A stretch of 64,000 bases of DNA, taken from assembly GCA_018660265.1 (NCBI GenBank), contig JABJKS010000121.1, positions 93,527 through 157,526 of the forward strand, in the 5' to 3' direction. Of the stretch, positions 34,580 to 43,083 are shown in pieces. Position 1 is the stretch's first letter; the number at the start of each line of letters is the position of its first letter. A program made the position numbers and the translations under genes. Origin of the DNA: Rhodospirillaceae bacterium. GTDB lineage: Bacteria > Pseudomonadota > Alphaproteobacteria > GCA-2731375. The notes beneath the pieces are model-generated. The model was not told the origin of the DNA, searched no databases, and worked only from the letters and a program-made list of their open reading frames with translations.

Positions 34580-36331
34580 ATGTCCGAACAAAATTTGAGT
34601 AATAAGCCCCCCCGCACCATGTCAGGCGGGCGCGCCTTGGCGGAAATGTTAAAGATGCATGATGCCGCACCTATGTTCGGCATGGGGGGCTTCCAACTTT
34701 TGCCCTTCTACGACTCGATCTCCGATGTGGGCTTGATGCATACCCTGATCAACGATGAACGCTGCGGTGCCTTTGCCGCCGATGCCTTCGCCCGTGTCTC
34801 GGGCCGGCCAGGGGTGTGTGATGCAACCTTGGGGCCGGGGGCGACGAACCTCGCAACAGGCCTGGTGGAGAGCCTGAATGCCGGTGTCCCCATGGTTGCC
34901 ATCACGGGCAATACCAACCGGGACTATTCCTGGAAGAATATGACCCAGGAATCCAAACAGCTGGAAATTCTGGGCCCTGCGGTCAAGGAAGTGGTCCGGG
35001 TGGAGGCGATACAGCGTCTGCCCGAATTGGTGCGCCGTGCCTATGGCGTGGCAACATCCGGACGGGCGGGCCCTGTATTACTGGATGTGCCGGAGGATAT
35101 TGCCCACGGAGAATATGATTTCCCCGAGGATGATCTGTACGCGGATATGAATGCAATTAACGCGCCGGCCTATCGCAGCCGTCCGGCGAAAGATGACCTG
35201 GCCCGTGCTGCTGGATTGCTGGCCAAGGCGAAACGGCCCGTTATCCTGGTCGGTGGCGGGGCGCATTTGTCTGGCGCACAAGCAGCCCTGACGGCATTTG
35301 CCGAGACGTTTAATATCCCCGTTGCCCATACCCTCAGCGGCAAGGGGTCCATTCCCTGTAATCATGCATTGGCCTTGGGATTGTTCGGGCGCTATTCCCG
35401 TATCGCCAACGACATTATCGAAAGTTCCGACTGTATTCTGGTCATTGGTTGCAAGATGGGAGAGGTCGCCACCAAGCGTTATACCCTGCCGCCGCGCCAT
35501 ATTCCCTTGATCCACCTGGAGATCCAGGCGGAGGAGATCGGTCGCTGTGTAGCCGCCGATGTACCTTTGTGGGGGGATGCCAAGGCAGGGATAGAGGATC
35601 TGTCGGCCGAGATGTCCGACAGTGCGGCCAGCCAGCATACCGCGCGCGGTGAATATGCCGCAGAAGTCACCACGCGCATGACCAACTGGCGTATGGAGGT
35701 CCAGGAACGCCTGACCTCGAACGAGCAACCGGTGAACATGGCGCGCATGTGCCATGAATTGAACAATACCTTGCCCGAAGACGGCATTCTGGTTGCCGAT
35801 GGTGGTTTCGCCGCCCATTGGACCGGCCTGTTGTGCGAGACCAAGGCACCAGGACGGCATTACATCGCCAATCGGGGCTTTGCCTCCATCGGCTATGGCC
35901 TGCCAGGCAGCATGGGCGCGCAGTTGGCAGCAGGCGACCGACCCGTGGTCGGCGTCACGGGTGACGGCGGTTTCAACATGATGATCGGTGAATTGGAAAC
36001 TGCGGGGCGTTTGAACTGCGGCCTGACGATCCTGATCGTCAATAATGCGGCATCAGGCTATGTCAAAGCCTTGCAGCAAGCCCAATTCGGCGGCCATTTC
36101 CAATCATCTGATTTGCGGGAGATGAATTACGCCAACCTGGCCAATGAATTCGGCTGTCAGGGCATTCGCGTCGAAGACCCCAATGATCTGGCCGGTGCCA
36201 TTCAAACGGGCATGGCCGAAAAAGGAACCCCAACGGTGATTGATGTGGTTGTGACCCGGGATCCGAAAAAGATGTTGCCCGGCGTAGATAACCGCACCGC
36301 GCCTATCAAAAAGGGCGACCGCATCGCCTAA
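34580..36331 (+). CDS. Thiamine pyrophosphate-dependent enzyme, acetolactate synthase-like
   Basis: 583 aa. Pyr domain with catalytic Glu in 'LINDERCGAFAADAFAR', 'ATLGPGATNLATGL', central domain, and PP domain with 'GVTGDGGFNMMIGELETAGR' to 'VNNAASG'. The 'NDER' in place of the usual 'RHE' separates it from housekeeping acetolactate synthase. It is preceded at 18 bp by the tandem-repeat protein, probably its co-transcribed partner. It is not the closest relative of the TPP enzyme at 9802 by eye. The substrate is likely a 2-oxoacid but cannot be named. Confidence 0.85.
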   Translation: MSEQNLSNKPPRTMSGGRALAEMLKMHDAAPMFGMGGFQLLPFYDSISDVGLMHTLINDERCGAFAADAFARVSGRPGVCDATLGPGATNLATGLVESLNAGVPMVAITGNTNRDYSWKNMTQESKQLEILGPAVKEVVRVEAIQRLPELVRRAYGVATSGRAGPVLLDVPEDIAHGEYDFPEDDLYADMNAINAPAYRSRPAKDDLARAAGLLAKAKRPVILVGGGAHLSGAQAALTAFAETFNIPVAHTLSGKGSIPCNHALALGLFGRYSRIANDIIESSDCILVIGCKMGEVATKRYTLPPRHIPLIHLEIQAEEIGRCVAADVPLWGDAKAGIEDLSAEMSDSAASQHTARGEYAAEVTTRMTNWRMEVQERLTSNEQPVNMARMCHELNNTLPEDGILVADGGFAAHWTGLLCETKAPGRHYIANRGFASIGYGLPGSMGAQLAAGDRPVVGVTGDGGFNMMIGELETAGRLNCGLTILIVNNAASGYVKALQQAQFGGHFQSSDLREMNYANLANEFGCQGIRVEDPNDLAGAIQTGMAEKGTPTVIDVVVTRDPKKMLPGVDNRTAPIKKGDRIA

Positions 36332-36353
36332 GTTATTGAGATTGGAGTTGGCT

Positions 36354-36416
36354 TAGAGCAATTTTCAAGTAATTAGAATCGCTTTCGCGATCTAAGCGAT
36401 TGGTTCAATTGCTCTA
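36354..36416. repeat. Imperfect long inverted repeat
   Basis: TAGAGCAATT at 36354-36363 and AATTGCTCTA at 36407-36416 are perfect 10-bp outer arms; an inner AATCGCTT/AAGCGATT pair (about 36377-36384 and 36393-36400) extends the hairpin. It sits 22 bp after the TPP gene stop. Its form resembles the 'TAGAGCA'-bounded dispersed repeats of alphaproteobacteria, but with no second copy recognised in this window it may simply be a terminator-like structure. Confidence 0.5.
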
Positions 36417-36467
36417 TTCCTAAGATTCTGAGCGTGTTTAAAAAAACAACCTCGTGAGAACTCACAT

Positions 36468-36848
36468 CTAGCCGGCAGCGACGGTTTCTTCGGTGAAGGT
36501 CAACTCCAACTTCAGGCCGTCGGGGCTTTCCAGGAACAATTGCGTCAAGTTGAATTTCGGCACCACCCGTTCGCTATATTCCACGCCTGCGGCCTCGAGC
36601 TTGCCCTTCAGCTCCCCATAGCCGGTGCAGCGAAAGGCGACATGGTCGACCCGGCCTGTACCGTCGGGAATTTCGTCCCGTTCCACCAGATGCAGAACCG
36701 CCTGCTCACCGCAATAGACCCAGGCACCGCCAAACTTGAACGGCGGCCGGTCGCCGATGCGCAGGCCCAGGACGTCCACATAAAATTTTGCAGATTCCGC
36801 TGCGTCCCTCGTGACAACGTTGTAATGATCAAAATGTTCCAGCGGCAT
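36468..36848 (-). CDS. VOC family (glyoxalase-like) protein
   Basis: 126 aa vicinal-oxygen-chelate domain. 'LEHFDHYNVVTRDAAESAKFYVDVLG' supplies the first metal ligand position, 'VDHVAFRCTGYGELKGKLEAAG' the second half, and 'FLESPDGLKLELTF' the C-terminal Glu ligand. Such proteins act as lyases, isomerases or dioxygenases. Single gene, divergent from the Old Yellow Enzyme gene. A short stem (GTGAG-aa-CTCAC, 36454-36465) just past its stop, followed on the minus strand by a U-run, may be its terminator. Confidence 0.8.
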   Translation of the reverse strand: MPLEHFDHYNVVTRDAAESAKFYVDVLGLRIGDRPPFKFGGAWVYCGEQAVLHLVERDEIPDGTGRVDHVAFRCTGYGELKGKLEAAGVEYSERVVPKFNLTQLFLESPDGLKLELTFTEETVAAG

Positions 36849-36979
36849 GGTCGGCTCCCCTAGGCGATTGCGCAGTCCACATTATGACCGTTGTGATGTT
36901 TTCGGGCAATGCCAACGAGGTCTTTTGCCGCTATGCTCAACAACAACGAATTGATAAAAAAACACCTAGGAGCGAGACC

Positions 36980-38143
36980 TTGAGCCAAAATTCAAAAAGC
37001 GGCGACCTGCCGCTATTGTTTCAACCCATCACCATCAAATCAGTGACCGCACGCAACCGCATCGTGGTGCCGCCGCTTTGCCAGTATTCCGCCAAGGACG
37101 GCATCGCCAACGATTGGCATCTGGTGCATTACGGCGGCTATGCCCGTGGCGGCGCGGGCACCATTTTTGTTGAGGCGACCGGGGTCGAAGCCCGTGGCCG
37201 CATCACCCATGGCTGTCTGGGCATCTGGACTGACGAACAGGCTCAGGCTTTGGTGCCCGTGGTCAACATCATGAAACAGCACGGCGCCGTGCCCGGCATC
37301 CAGATCGCGCACGCTGGGCGCAAGGCTTCCAGCCAGCGCCCCTGGCATGGTTTGAGCGCCATGAACGCGGCAGACGCCGCCCGTGGTGAAGTGCCATGGG
37401 AAGTGGTCGGCCCATCGGCCCTGCCGGCAGATGAGGGCTGGTTGGTGCCAAAGCAATTGAGTGAGGATGAAATCAGCGACATCGTGACCGCCTTCGGCCA
37501 GGCAGCGGCGCGGTCCCAGGCCGCCGGGTTTGAAGCTTTGGAGATCCATGGCGCGCACGGCTATTTGCTGCAATCGTTTCTCTCCCCCCTATCGAATAAA
37601 CGCAACGACAGCTATGGCGGCGATTTGGCCGGGCGCATGCGCCTGGCACTGGAGGTCACAAAAGAGGTGCGAAAGCACTGGCCTGATGACAAGCCGCTGT
37701 TCTTCCGCGTTTCGTCTGTTGATGGGTCAGCGGACGGCTGGCAATTGGAGGATTCCATCGCCCTTGCCAAGGAGCTAAAGGCCCTGGGCGTTGATTGCAT
37801 CGATTGTTCATCGGGGGGCAATGCCGCCTCCGCCACAGTCAACCTGATCCCCCGTGGTCTGGGTTTCCAGGTGCCCTACGCCGCTGCCATTAAAAAGGAA
37901 ACCGGGATCATGTCTATGGCCGTGGGCTTGATCCTGGACGGCCCGCAGGCCGAAGCCATCCTGCAAGCCGGCGATGCCGATCTGATCGCCGTAGGCCGGG
38001 AAATCATGTACAATCCGTTCTGGGCCGTACAGGCCGCGCAGGACCTAGGCATCGACGAAGGCTTCGAAATGTGGCCGGAACAATACGGTTGGTGGCTGGA
38101 AAAGCGGGAACGCACATTCGCGCGTATGGGTCACAAACGCTAA
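36980..38143 (+). CDS. NADH:flavin oxidoreductase, Old Yellow Enzyme family (YqjM-like)
   Basis: 387 aa from TTG 36980, which has AGGAG at 36968-36972 (7-nt spacing); the open frame reaches back to 36884 but those residues are not family-like. FMN-binding TIM barrel: 'LFQPITIKSVTARNRIVVPP', 'QYSAKDGIANDWHLVHYGGYA', 'IQIAHAGRKAS' and 'EIHGAHGYLLQSFLSPLSN'. The latter contains the His-x-x-His pair that binds the phenolic or enone carbonyl. These enzymes reduce alpha,beta-unsaturated compounds. A candidate selenoprotein gene follows 14 bp downstream with its own ribosome site, so the two are probably co-transcribed. Confidence 0.88.
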   Translation: MSQNSKSGDLPLLFQPITIKSVTARNRIVVPPLCQYSAKDGIANDWHLVHYGGYARGGAGTIFVEATGVEARGRITHGCLGIWTDEQAQALVPVVNIMKQHGAVPGIQIAHAGRKASSQRPWHGLSAMNAADAARGEVPWEVVGPSALPADEGWLVPKQLSEDEISDIVTAFGQAAARSQAAGFEALEIHGAHGYLLQSFLSPLSNKRNDSYGGDLAGRMRLALEVTKEVRKHWPDDKPLFFRVSSVDGSADGWQLEDSIALAKELKALGVDCIDCSSGGNAASATVNLIPRGLGFQVPYAAAIKKETGIMSMAVGLILDGPQAEAILQAGDADLIAVGREIMYNPFWAVQAAQDLGIDEGFEMWPEQYGWWLEKRERTFARMGHKR

Positions 38144-38157
38144 CGGGGAGATAGCCG

Positions 38158-38919
38158 ATGAACGAAATGATCAGAGTGTTTTGGCAACCTGGGTGAAGCA
38201 GCTGTCTCCGCCTGAAGGAGCATTTGTCGGCCCGTGCGGTTGACTTCCAATCGATCAATATTGCCGCCGATCCCGATGGCCTGGCTCAATTGCAGGAATT
38301 GGGCGTGCGCACCGTGCCCGTTGTGGCCAAGGGTGCGGAATACGTCATGGGGCTGTCCCTGCGCGATGTAGGAAGCTTCCTGGGCCTGGATGACGAAGGC
38401 GCGGGGATGCTGCCACCCCATGAACTGGTTCAGCGCCTGGACTGGATATTAAGTGCTGCGCAACGTTATCTGCGACAATTGCCCGACGACCAGATGCTGG
38501 AGGAATTGCCCGGACGCCCGCGCAGCTACCGGGAACTGACCTATCATCTGTTCCAGATTAGCCGCGCCTTTCTTGGTGTCGCCTCGGGTGAGGAACTGAC
38601 ATACGAAAAGCTGGGCGAGGTCGCGGGCGATGAACTGGTGAGCTTTGCCGATATCGCCGATGATGGTGAGGCCACCCGTCGTGATCTCATCGCCTGGTGG
38701 GATGGCCAGGGTGGCGCTATGGATTTTGCGGCCATCGTACCAACCTATTATGGCCCGCAATCCTTGCACGAGACGTTGGAGCGCACGGCCTGGCACACGG
38801 GCCAGCATGTGCGCCAGATGCTGCTTATTCTCGACGGATTGAATATTGTCCCCGACGGCCCGATCGGCGAACGGGAGTTGGCCGGCCTGCCCCTACCAAA
38901 AGAAGTCTGGGACGGTTAG
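38158..38919 (+). CDS. Glutaredoxin-DinB fusion with in-frame UGA: candidate selenoprotein
   Basis: 253 aa if UGA at 38194-38196 is read through. From ATG 38158 (GGGGAG at 38145-38150, 14 nt after the OYE stop) the frame encodes 'MNEMIRVFWQPG', then TGA, then 'SSCLRLKEHLSARAVDF', a glutaredoxin-like first strand, CxxC and helix; residue 13 of CxxC is the UGA and C16 the second cysteine. The domain continues with 'GVRTVPVVAKG' (cis-Pro) and a DinB-like four-helix domain from about residue 95. The only start after the UGA is TTG 38224, which would destroy the thioredoxin fold. Sec substitution for Cys is the simplest explanation; a nonsense mutation is the alternative. Confidence 0.7.
38203..38222 (+). 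other. Candidate bacterial SECIS hairpin
   Basis: Just after the UGA codon (38194-38196), UG-(U)-CUCC (38203-38209) can pair with GGAG-CA (38217-38222) around a 7-nt loop GCCUGAA (38210-38216), giving a 6-bp stem with one bulged U. Bacterial SECIS elements lie immediately 3' of the UGA within the coding region and often show a bulged U in the upper stem and a G early in the loop. Hand-folded; needs a covariance search. Confidence 0.45.
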
Positions 38920-38965
38920 GCCAGTCAAATGGCTCGTAATTCTTTATAAGGTGTTCAGCCTTTAC

Positions 38966-39826
38966 CTATTCGAATTTCCGCTCTTCCCACCAGGGGAATA
39001 CGTCCGGCATTTCAGTGCTGGGCTTCATGCTGTAATTGCCGGGCCGCTTTTCCAGGAATGACTGGATGCCTTCATGGGCATCGGGCAACTGGCCCATATC
39101 GCGCATACCCCGGCTGTCGAGTTTATGCGCCTCCATGGGATGATCGGCACCCAGCATTTTCCACATCATATGGCGGCACATCGCGACCGAGACGCCGGAT
39201 GTGTTGTCGGCTATTTCCCGCGCGATGGCACGGGCTGCGGGCAGCAATTCATCGGGCGCGACCACCCTGCTGACCAGGCCGCCCGCCAAGGCTTCATCGG
39301 CGGGAAAGACCCGGCCCGACATAACCCATTCCATGGCCTGTGCGATGCCGACGACGCGGGGCAGGAACCAAGAAGAACAGGCCTCCATCACCACGCCACG
39401 GCGGGTAAAGACCATGCCAAAGCGGGCCTCGGTCGAGGCAATGCGGAAGTCCATGGGCAACTGCATGGTCATCCCGATGCCGACCGCTGGGCCGTTCACG
39501 GCAGCGATCAGCGGCTTTTTGGATTCATAGAAACGCAGGGTGACCCGCCCCCCACCATCGCGCAAAGCCTCGATAGAATCCGTGCTTGGCCGCTCCGACT
39601 TATCAAAGGTTTTGGCACCCGCGGAAAGATCCGCACCAGCGCAAAAGCCACGCCCCGCACCGGTAAAGATCACAGCGCGCACAGCGTCGTCCGCATCGGT
39701 CACATCGATGACGTCGATGAGTTCTTCCACCATCGCCTTTGAGAACGCGTTCAGCCTGTCGGGCCGGTTCATGGTGACGGTGGCGATGCCGTCCTCAACG
39801 TCATAGAGAATATCCTGGTAACTCAC
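38966..39826 (-). CDS. Enoyl-CoA hydratase/isomerase family protein
   Basis: 286-aa crotonase. 'VTMNRPDRLNAFSKAMVEEL', oxyanion-hole sequence 'GRGFCAGADLS', 'AAVNGPAVGIGMTMQLPMD' and 'LPRVVGIAQAMEWVMSGRVF' are the family signatures. The second catalytic Glu is not obvious ('RRGVVMEACSSWFLP'), so it may be an isomerase, hydrolase or lyase of the family. It follows the AhpD-like gene by two bases on the same strand, so the two form an operon. Confidence 0.86.
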   Translation of the reverse strand: MSYQDILYDVEDGIATVTMNRPDRLNAFSKAMVEELIDVIDVTDADDAVRAVIFTGAGRGFCAGADLSAGAKTFDKSERPSTDSIEALRDGGGRVTLRFYESKKPLIAAVNGPAVGIGMTMQLPMDFRIASTEARFGMVFTRRGVVMEACSSWFLPRVVGIAQAMEWVMSGRVFPADEALAGGLVSRVVAPDELLPAARAIAREIADNTSGVSVAMCRHMMWKMLGADHPMEAHKLDSRGMRDMGQLPDAHEGIQSFLEKRPGNYSMKPSTEMPDVFPWWEERKFE

Positions 39827-39828
39827 GT

Positions 39829-40398
39829 TCAGTCTCCTGCTGCAGCAATACGGGCGTTCAGTTCATCCTTTACGCCATGCTCGTTTTCGATGCCCAGGGC
39901 ATCGTTAAAGCGGTTAAAAAACCCACACAGCGCAATACGCAAAGTGAGTTCGACAATTTGTTCTTCACTGAAATGTTTACGCAATCGCGTGTGCATCGCA
40001 TCTCGAATGCGGCCCGGGTTCTCTGTCACCTGCACCGAATAATCCCGCACAACCATATCAACTTCATCAAAACCAGGGACATCGTCGGCCAGAATATCGG
40101 CGGCCGCCTCTGCTGAGAGGCCCAGAGCCATCAGGCGGGGTTCGTGATGGGTGACGCAGTAATCACACTCATTCAGTTTGGAAACCACGACAAGCGCGAT
40201 TTCCAAATAGCGCTTATCCAACACTGCCTCGTCCTTCAGGTCCAACAACAAACCCATTATATGGCGCACAGCGGGCGGGCGATGCGCGAAGACGCGGACC
40301 TGGTTCAGGAATGGTCCGTATTCAGTGGTATAACGTTGATAGATCGGCCGGACATCCTCCGGCACCTCGTCAATTTCAATGTCGCGCACATGGGCCAT
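39829..40398 (-). CDS. Carboxymuconolactone decarboxylase family protein (AhpD-like)
   Basis: 189 aa. CxxCxxxH motif in 'LNECDYCVTHHEPRLMALG', the redox-active pattern of AhpD-type alkylhydroperoxidase partners, inside an all-helical CMD fold ('ELTLRIALCGFFNRFNDALG' at the end). It likely acts as a peroxide- or thiol-oxidising protein. It precedes the crotonase gene (two-base gap) and is divergent from the luciferase-like gene at 40487. Confidence 0.82.
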   Translation of the reverse strand: MAHVRDIEIDEVPEDVRPIYQRYTTEYGPFLNQVRVFAHRPPAVRHIMGLLLDLKDEAVLDKRYLEIALVVVSKLNECDYCVTHHEPRLMALGLSAEAAADILADDVPGFDEVDMVVRDYSVQVTENPGRIRDAMHTRLRKHFSEEQIVELTLRIALCGFFNRFNDALGIENEHGVKDELNARIAAAGD

Positions 40399-40486
40399 CG
40401 TTTTCCCGTCCCTAATTTGTTCTGTTCCCCTTGCACCATGTTATAAACAACTATGCAGCGTCAATATCAGAGAAAGAGGTGAGGTG

Positions 40487-41323
40487 ATGGATTTCGGTAT
40501 CGCAATGTTCCCAACGGATTATTCCATAGGCCCGGCTGAACTGGCCATAGCGGCTGAAGAACGCGGATTTGGATCCCTGTGGTTTCCCGAACATTCCCAC
40601 ATCCCCCTCTCCCGCAAATCCCCCTGGCCCGGCGGGTCGGAGTTGCCCAAGCACTATTATGACGTCATGGACCCTTTGGTCTCTCTCGGTGCGGCGGCGG
40701 CGGTGACGGAAACCATTCGCCTGTGCACCGGCATCTGCCTGGTCATCCAGCGTGATCCCATTCAGCTGGCCAAGGAGGTCGCGACCCTGGATCAAATCTC
40801 CAACGGGCGGGTCATCCTGGGCGTGGGCGGGGGTTGGAACGAAGAGGAAATGGCCGACCACGGTACAGCCTTTGACAGCCGCTTTCGCCTGATGGCGGAA
40901 CGAATTGCCGCCATGAAGACGGTCTGGACCGAAACCAAACCGGAATTCCATGGCGAGTTCGTCAATTTCGATGCCATGATGGCTTGGCCAAAACCGGTTC
41001 AGAAACCCCATCCTCCCGTCATCGTGGGCGGTGGTTTTCCCTATGGTGCGAAACGGGCCATAGAATATGGCGATGGCTGGATGCCCCTTGGCGGACGCGG
41101 CTGGGATCCGTTGGAGACCATGCAGCGTTTCCGCCAGATGGCAGCGGAGGCTGACCGGGACCCTGACAGCCTGGGCGTCACCATCTTTGGCTATGATGAT
41201 GCCAACGGGTCGATCCAGAACTATCAGGACGCCGGCGTGGAACGAACCGTCTTCGTCCTCCCCTCGACCAGCCGTGAAGAAGCCCTGCCCCTGTTGGACA
41301 AGTACGCCGCCCTTATTAGCTAA
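40487..41323 (+). CDS. LLM class (luciferase-like) flavin-dependent oxidoreductase
   Basis: 278 aa from ATG 40487, with 'agaggtgagg' immediately upstream; the frame is open back to 40379 but those residues are not family-like. TIM-barrel features: 'MDFGIAMFPTDYSIGPAELA', 'LWFPEHSHIPLSRKSPWPGG', 'LDQISNGRVILGVGGGWNEEE' and 'PVIVGGGFPYGAKRAIEYGDGW'. Members use F420 or FMN to oxidise small molecules. Converges with the next LLM gene (8-bp overlap). Confidence 0.85.
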   Translation: MDFGIAMFPTDYSIGPAELAIAAEERGFGSLWFPEHSHIPLSRKSPWPGGSELPKHYYDVMDPLVSLGAAAAVTETIRLCTGICLVIQRDPIQLAKEVATLDQISNGRVILGVGGGWNEEEMADHGTAFDSRFRLMAERIAAMKTVWTETKPEFHGEFVNFDAMMAWPKPVQKPHPPVIVGGGFPYGAKRAIEYGDGWMPLGGRGWDPLETMQRFRQMAAEADRDPDSLGVTIFGYDDANGSIQNYQDAGVERTVFVLPSTSREEALPLLDKYAALIS

Positions 41324-42224
41324 AGGCCGCAAAGATCTCCTCAAACGCCACCAGTTGATTGCCATTGGCGGACGAAGGTACCAGGATCGGTGTGCGCACG
41401 CCTGTGTCGAACCAGGCTTCCAGGCCTTCGCGCACCTGGGAGACATTGCCGAACAGGGTGTTGTCGGCCAGCCATTTATCGCTGAGGTGATCTCCAACCT
41501 TGTCCGGCTCTCCCGCCGCCATGGCCGCTTCCACCCCGGCCATTTCCTCTTCGTAGCCGGATTCTTTCCAATAGTTACGATAGTTCGGCAGTTGGGCATA
41601 GGACGTCAGGGTACGGCGGTTGACGGCCTTGGCCGCTTCAATATCGTCGGAAATACAGGTTGGGATCATGTTGCCGATATAGAAATTCTCGTCCTTGCGC
41701 TTGTCATCAGGCAAAGCCGCCAACGAGGTCTTCATGAAGCTGCGGGAGGCATTGGCGAAAACCATGCCGTCACCAATCTCGCCCGCCAGGGCGATCATTT
41801 TACGGCGCATGGTGGCCAAAATGATCGGCGGCAACTCCCCCACCCGCTCAATGGCTTTTAGGTCCGCAACGAATTCCCGGGTATCGGACAACGGTTTACC
41901 GGCGGTCACTTTCATGCGTTTCAAAGACGGGCCATGGCTAACCCCAATGCCAAAGCGAAAACGCCCGCCAGAGATTTCATGAATGAAAGACACCGTCTGG
42001 GCATAATCCAGCACCGTGCGGGCATAGATCGGCGCAATCGAGGTCCCGAAATGGATCTCGTTCGTGGCCTGGGCCAGGGCAGCACAAAGGGTCACGTTAG
42101 CTACGGTGGAGGGGCAATAAATACCTGTAAAGCCACGGCGTTCGATCTCTCCGGCCAGTTCCAGGGTGGCTTTGCGCCGGCCGGGCACGGCGGCCAGGCT
42201 GATTGCGGGCATTTGTGTCATCAT
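41316..42224 (-). CDS. LLM class flavin-dependent oxidoreductase
   Basis: 302-aa luciferase-like protein: 'GEIERRGFTGIYCPS', 'LAQATNEIHFGTSIAPIYAR', 'RFRFGIGVSHGPSLKRM' and 'GEIGDGMVFANASRS'. It is the 3'-most of a two-gene minus-strand unit with the alpha/beta hydrolase (14-bp gap) and converges with the luciferase-like gene at 40487. Cofactor (F420 or FMN) and substrate not predictable. Confidence 0.84.
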   Translation of the reverse strand: MMTQMPAISLAAVPGRRKATLELAGEIERRGFTGIYCPSTVANVTLCAALAQATNEIHFGTSIAPIYARTVLDYAQTVSFIHEISGGRFRFGIGVSHGPSLKRMKVTAGKPLSDTREFVADLKAIERVGELPPIILATMRRKMIALAGEIGDGMVFANASRSFMKTSLAALPDDKRKDENFYIGNMIPTCISDDIEAAKAVNRRTLTSYAQLPNYRNYWKESGYEEEMAGVEAAMAAGEPDKVGDHLSDKWLADNTLFGNVSQVREGLEAWFDTGVRTPILVPSSANGNQLVAFEEIFAAFS

Positions 42225-42238
42225 TCACTCCAATTATT

Positions 42239-43072
42239 CTACGTCTGCAAAAACTCAGTTATCACGTCGATTTCCCCATCGCTGCCCAGAGTGGGAGCAT
42301 GGCCGAAACCTTCAATTTCCACCAATTGCGCCCTGGGGCCCCGTTCGGTCATGGCCTGGGCAACATCCCGTGGCAGCACATCCGAGTCCGCACCACGTAA
42401 CAGCAACGTCGGGCAGGTTATGGTGTCATATTCATCCCAAAGCTCCAAATCGGATCCGTGCAAGGTAAACTGAGAGACGATTGCCGGGTCATAATGCACG
42501 GTTATGTGGCCATCATCCGTACGCCGGAAAGACGTCTCCAACATTGTCTGCCAATAGATATCCGGGTTCTCGCCGAATGGAAGATAGGCCGCGCGGAACC
42601 ATGCGGCCAACGCGCTTAGACAATTGAACTTCGGCAGATTGCCCACATAAGTTTTAATACGTTCCACGGCCTCGACAGGGATTTCCGGGCCAATATCATT
42701 GATCACCAGATGACTGATCCGCCCCTTCAAAGCACCCGCTGCCAGGCTCATGCCAAGGGACCCACCCATGGAAGTGCCGATCCAGGGCGTTTTGTCGATA
42801 CCCAATTGATCGAACAGGGACAGAGCCGTCTTGCCATAAAAATCATAGCAGTATTCCCGGTCTCGATCCGGCGACCATTGGCTGAGACCCCGGCCCACGG
42901 TATCAGGACAGATGATCCAATAATCTTTCGCCATAGCTGCCGCCGTGATATCAAAATCCCGCCCCGTGCGTGCCAATCCATGCCACATGATCAATGGCGG
43001 TGCTGCGCGATCCCCCCATTCCGTGAAATGGATCTCCCGACCGGCACAGGTCAGAAATTGTGACTGTCCCAA
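42239..43072 (-). CDS. Alpha/beta hydrolase
   Basis: 277 aa. HG oxyanion motif 'IMWHGLARTGRDFD', nucleophile elbow 'WIGTSMGGSLGMSLA' (Ser of GxSxG), acid in 'LLLRGADSDVLPRDVA' and catalytic His in 'EIEGFGHAPTL'. The triad looks complete. Same strand as the LLM gene at 41316 (14-bp gap) and the cyclase gene at 43084 (11-bp gap), so an operon is likely. Ester, lactone or C-C bond hydrolase; substrate unknown. Confidence 0.85.
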   Translation of the reverse strand: MGQSQFLTCAGREIHFTEWGDRAAPPLIMWHGLARTGRDFDITAAAMAKDYWIICPDTVGRGLSQWSPDRDREYCYDFYGKTALSLFDQLGIDKTPWIGTSMGGSLGMSLAAGALKGRISHLVINDIGPEIPVEAVERIKTYVGNLPKFNCLSALAAWFRAAYLPFGENPDIYWQTMLETSFRRTDDGHITVHYDPAIVSQFTLHGSDLELWDEYDTITCPTLLLRGADSDVLPRDVAQAMTERGPRAQLVEIEGFGHAPTLGSDGEIDVITEFLQT

Positions 43073-43083
43073 CGAATTTCTCC

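Noticed and set aside
36354..36416. tRNA-like fold because of 'ggttcaatt'
   Set aside because: No acceptor stem, D or T arm can be formed; the fragment is just one arm of the inverted repeat.
38224..38919. Start of the DinB protein at TTG 38224
   Set aside because: This would remove the first strand and CxxC of the glutaredoxin fold, while a strong ribosome site and ATG lie in the same frame at 38158 across the TGA.
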